This document shows positions 61,465-64,000 of a stretch of DNA of 64,000 bases, piece after piece. The stretch is taken from the NCBI GenBank assembly GCA_014529385.2, contig CM043971.1, forward strand, positions 29,467,709 through 29,531,708, read 5' to 3'. The stretch comes from Adiantum capillus-veneris (Eukaryota; Streptophyta; Polypodiopsida; Polypodiales; Pteridaceae). Positions within the stretch are counted from its first letter, which is position 1. Each line of letters opens with the position of its first letter. The notes under the pieces were generated by a model. The model saw only the letters and a program-made list of their open reading frames with translations. It made no database searches and was not told where the DNA came from. The translations under genes and the position numbers were made by a program.

Positions 61465-62830
61465 CCTCTAGGGAGGTGCAAATACTTAGGTTAGGGTTCT
61501 TTATGTTTTTTTTATTGTGTTCAATAAAAATAAGTGCCTCTTCCCACTGATGTGCCTCCTAGAGGTATTCCTTGTGTTTTCTAGTGTGTACAGGAACGCA
61601 TTGTAGTAGTTGGGATTTTGAACTTCATGCAATCTATGTCTAGTTCACTATTTGAATCAAGCGTAATCATCAACACGAACATGTGTTTCTTGTCCATTAT
61701 CATTGCCTCTTGTCTTTGTTAGCTTCCATGTTTTTTTGCTTTAAGTATGATTGGTAGCACAATATTCATCACATTTGCTTAGTATTAAACATTAGATTCA
61801 ATATAATTTTATGTCATAGTCTCTTGTCTAGGTTTATGAATCAAGAAGTTTGACTAAGGTAGTTTAATCAGATAGACATTAGAGATCTTCTCTTAATACC
61901 ATGGGAAATGCCTTCCTAATTGTCAATGGTTACTTTAAGTTCTTAATCCGATATTATGAAGCATAATGTAAAATGTACTAGTGCTTTCTAGTGGGCTTAA
62001 TCCCTCTTGACCTTTAGCTTAAGTATCATAAAGGGAGTTTACTATTATGATGAGCCAAGGGAGGGTAACAATCTCAATATGACCCCCCAAAGTTACAAAA
62101 TTGAAATGCAGTGAAAAACAAAAAAACAAAAGTGCCAAAAATGTAAGATCTTAAGCTAGAAGAGAAATCCCAGTTTGATTGGGTACTTCACTCACATGTA
62201 TTGCCTATGGTACGAGCCCTAGAGTTTCCCAGTGTGGGCGCTTTCCCTTGAAAAGAAAAAATCCCAAGGCATACAAAATAAGCACACACGTCGAAAATTG
62301 AATCAATGTATAAAACACTTTGGGGGGTCAAACAAAGGAAATAATTCAGGCGATGATTTCATATGCAATTCCTTTTATCGTAGCTTAACTAGAAGGTCTT
62401 CTAGGTATAGCCTCTAGTCAGCCCTCGAACATGAAATACTTTGCTCTCGCAATTAAACAACTTAATTGACTAGAGAGAATAGAAGCTTTCCCATGGTATT
62501 AAGAGTTAACCTCTAGTGCCTCTCGATCATTAAATTAGCGACCCTAGACTTGTTTATTTTTTGACCTTACAAGTGCTTATGTATTTGATTATATTACAGT
62601 TTAATGTTTACTGCTAAAAATTATTTAATATTTTGTTATCAATCAATGTGTGTGCATATTCACTACTTATGCTTTTTAATTATGTATGTTCTATGAGAAT
62701 GCAACTAATGTCCCATTTTTGGTTGATTTTGTAGTGTTTGAAGAAAGCTAAAGACATTCAATTTCAGATGCTCTTCCACCTCGATGAACGGGCTTCACCT
62801 CACTAGCTTCCAAGGAGGGAATCTACATCA
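61465..62830 (+). other. 3' non-coding region of element E
   Basis: No credible ORF. Shares GCCTCCTAGAG and the long block near 62155-62300 with element 1 and ends in GAATCTACATCAGG before the PPT, as element 1 does. Confidence 0.6.
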
Positions 62831-62902
62831 GGGGGGAGCATGTTAACCACTTACGGACACCCTATCACCTTTGATGGACGCCTTATCACTTTATTTGAGT
62901 CA

Positions 62903-63380
62903 TGGACCGGGCTTGTCGGTCCTATATGTGTATAGGTGATCACCGATGAGAGACGCACCACTTATCTCATTTTTACATTATTTTTGCTATGATTGGCCAT
63001 TGAGGGCGCCCATGTGTGAATGGGTCAGATTCATATAAAAGGTCCGTTTTGACCTAAAATTCTCATTCTTGAGGTGCATGCTAAAGAAGTGCTCTTGCTC
63101 TACCTCTACCTTCTTCTCCATCGTGTGCTCACGAGTGTGTGTGGACCGGGCTTGTCGGTCCTATATGTGTATAGGTGATCACCGATGAGAGACGCACCAC
63201 TTATCTCATTGTTACATTATTTTTGCTATGATTGGCCACTGAGGGCGCCCATGTGTGGATGGGTCAGATTCATATAAAAGGTCCGTTTTGACCTAAAATT
63301 CTCATTCTTGAGGTGCATGCTAAAGAAGTGCTCTTGCTCTACCTCTACCTTCTTCTCCATCGTGTGCTAACGAGTGTGTG
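62903..63380 (+). repeat. 239-bp tandem duplication carrying the LTR promoter
   Basis: The two copies are almost identical, each from TGGACCGGGCTTGTCGG to the start of the GT tract, differing at only a few bases. Confidence 0.92.
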
Positions 63381-63394
63381 TGTGTGTGTGTATG

Positions 63395-63397
<3 letters not shown>

Positions 63398-63467
<70 letters not shown>
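63398..63467. repeat. (GA)n microsatellite
   Basis: About 35 GA units directly after a GT tract in the LTR of element E. Confidence 0.95.
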
Positions 63468-63694
63468 ATTGCGGCCGCATCAGTAGTGGCAAGGCAGTTG
63501 AGCGTAATGACGGTGGCTCCCTCTTCTTCGCGGTACAAAATCCTTCACAACGATAAAGCATTGAGCGGTGAGTGATACACCATTGCCCCTTTGAGCTTAC
63601 TAGGATAGTCCAGTTGTGTGCCTGCAGCCATTCGCGGCTTGCACATAGTGTTCGGCAAGTTCCCAACCTCCAACATGTGTGGTAGAAGTGCACA

Positions 63695-64000
63695 ATACAT
63701 ACCAACTTTCTCACTATTGTCAAGATTTATGCTACTAATGATTCCAAAGGCAGGATGATGTTATGGAATGACCTCTCACAATTACAAATAGAGGGGGATT
63801 TTTGCTTGATGGGAGACTTTAATATGGTTTGTTCCAGACAAGATAGACATGGCCCTTCAAGCATTCTTGGTGGAGGTCATCATAAGAAATGGGTTTCTGT
63901 GGAGGATAAATGGGCTCTAGTTGATGCATGGAAGACTGGCCCATGGAAGGATGACACAGGGTTCACTTACCATAGTCTCCAGTCCTCCCAGTCTGCCTTC
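63695..64000 (+). pseudogene. LINE endonuclease fragment, runs off the window
   Basis: An uninterrupted frame of 102 codons reads FLTIVKIYATNDSKGRMMLW, then CLMGDFNMVCSRQDRHG with the GDFN motif of the APE-type endonuclease that nicks target DNA in LINE retrotransposition, then DAWKTGPWKDDTGFTYHS. The left end is cut by element E. It may be intact beyond the window. Confidence 0.75.

Larger units (their letters stand above)
60863..63694 (+). mobile_element. Element E: 3' part of an element-1 relative, plus strand
   Basis: Homology to element 1 starts just after the internal TATA region (TATACTCA...AACAAAAATA), and runs through the accessory ORF, the 3' non-coding region, the PPT (62831-62840) and an LTR (62841-63694). 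Everything upstream is missing, and element D abuts it head to head. Flank ATACA (63695-63699) could be one side of a target duplication. Confidence 0.75.
62841..63694 (+). repeat. 3' LTR of element E with internal tandem duplication
   Basis: TGTTAACC...AAGTGCACA. U3 shares GGGCTTGTCGGTCC and CCGATGAGAGACGCAC-type blocks with element 1. A 239-bp unit is duplicated (62903-63141 and 63142-63380), so the TATA box CATATAAAAGG occurs at 63032-63042 and 63271-63281. A (GT)n(GA)n tract lies at 63375-63467. Confidence 0.8.

Noticed and set aside
63320-63723. ORFs rich in Ser-Leu or Arg-Glu repeats at CT/GA tracts (also 25264-25530 and 13165-13377)
   Set aside because: They are translations of microsatellites and have no other coding support.
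1-64000. tRNA, rRNA or snRNA genes
   Set aside because: No cloverleaf with A and B boxes or conserved rRNA segments was found on reading; a tRNAscan or Rfam search would be decisive.

Overview
The window is a repeat-dense, AT-rich stretch of what looks like a plant nuclear genome. Evidence: several Ty3/gypsy LTR-retrotransposon lineages typical of plants (a long single-RNase-H element primed by a tRNA-Asp-like site, a Tat-type element with two RNase H domains, a chromodomain remnant), a small Ty1/copia-type element primed by a Met-tRNA-like site, a LINE fragment, a probable Mutator-like transposase remnant and many long CT/GA microsatellites. The large nested stack suggests a big-genome land plant (fern, lycophyte or gymnosperm are possible); species cannot be fixed from this sequence. 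No convincing intact host gene was found.

Layout. 143-13621: a 13.5-kb Ty3/gypsy element on the minus strand ('element 1'), complete with LTRs, ATCGA target duplication, tRNA-Asp-like PBS and PPT; it splits a short coding-looking stretch (60-142 / 13627-13799). 14319-16180: fragment F of the same family, lacking the gag core. 16180-19070: non-coding and tandem-repeat DNA with one possible first exon. 19073-20130: chromovirus remnant with gag joined directly to a chromodomain. 21883-23770 and 49129-51767: two diverged copies of one LTR-like repeat. 25190-27342: small copia-like element. 27541-27804: long inverted repeat. 28371-36043: nested minus-strand elements C, A and B, distant relatives of element 1. 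36044-45474: Tat element. 46003-49117: transposase-like pseudogene. 52384-56310: element-like unit encoding a decayed coiled-coil protein behind its own LTR and PPT. 58455-60862 (D, minus) and 60863-63694 (E, plus): truncated element-1 relatives meeting head to head. 63695-64000: LINE endonuclease running off the window.

Main observation. Element 1 and its relatives C and D carry, downstream of integrase, a second retropepsin-like domain (DTSA, DLGA and DTGA active-site variants, followed by an LG-x-x-W motif) and then a tail with about four W-V/I-P-K motifs. This is separate from the usual protease between gag and reverse transcriptase (RT). Element 1 and E also share a small acidic accessory ORF and a conserved 3' non-coding block. 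In element 1 the accessory module sits behind a second copy of the polypurine tract and a TATA-like box. Together this looks like an elaborated retroelement architecture (gag-PR-RT-RH-IN-PR2-WVPK / accessory ORF) that I do not recognise as a described lineage.

Element 1 is damaged mainly by three in-frame TGA codons, at least one of which stands where a relative has Arg; this fits deamination of CGA codons at methylated CpG. The other elements are more decayed. Domain calls rest on motifs read by eye; no database search was run.
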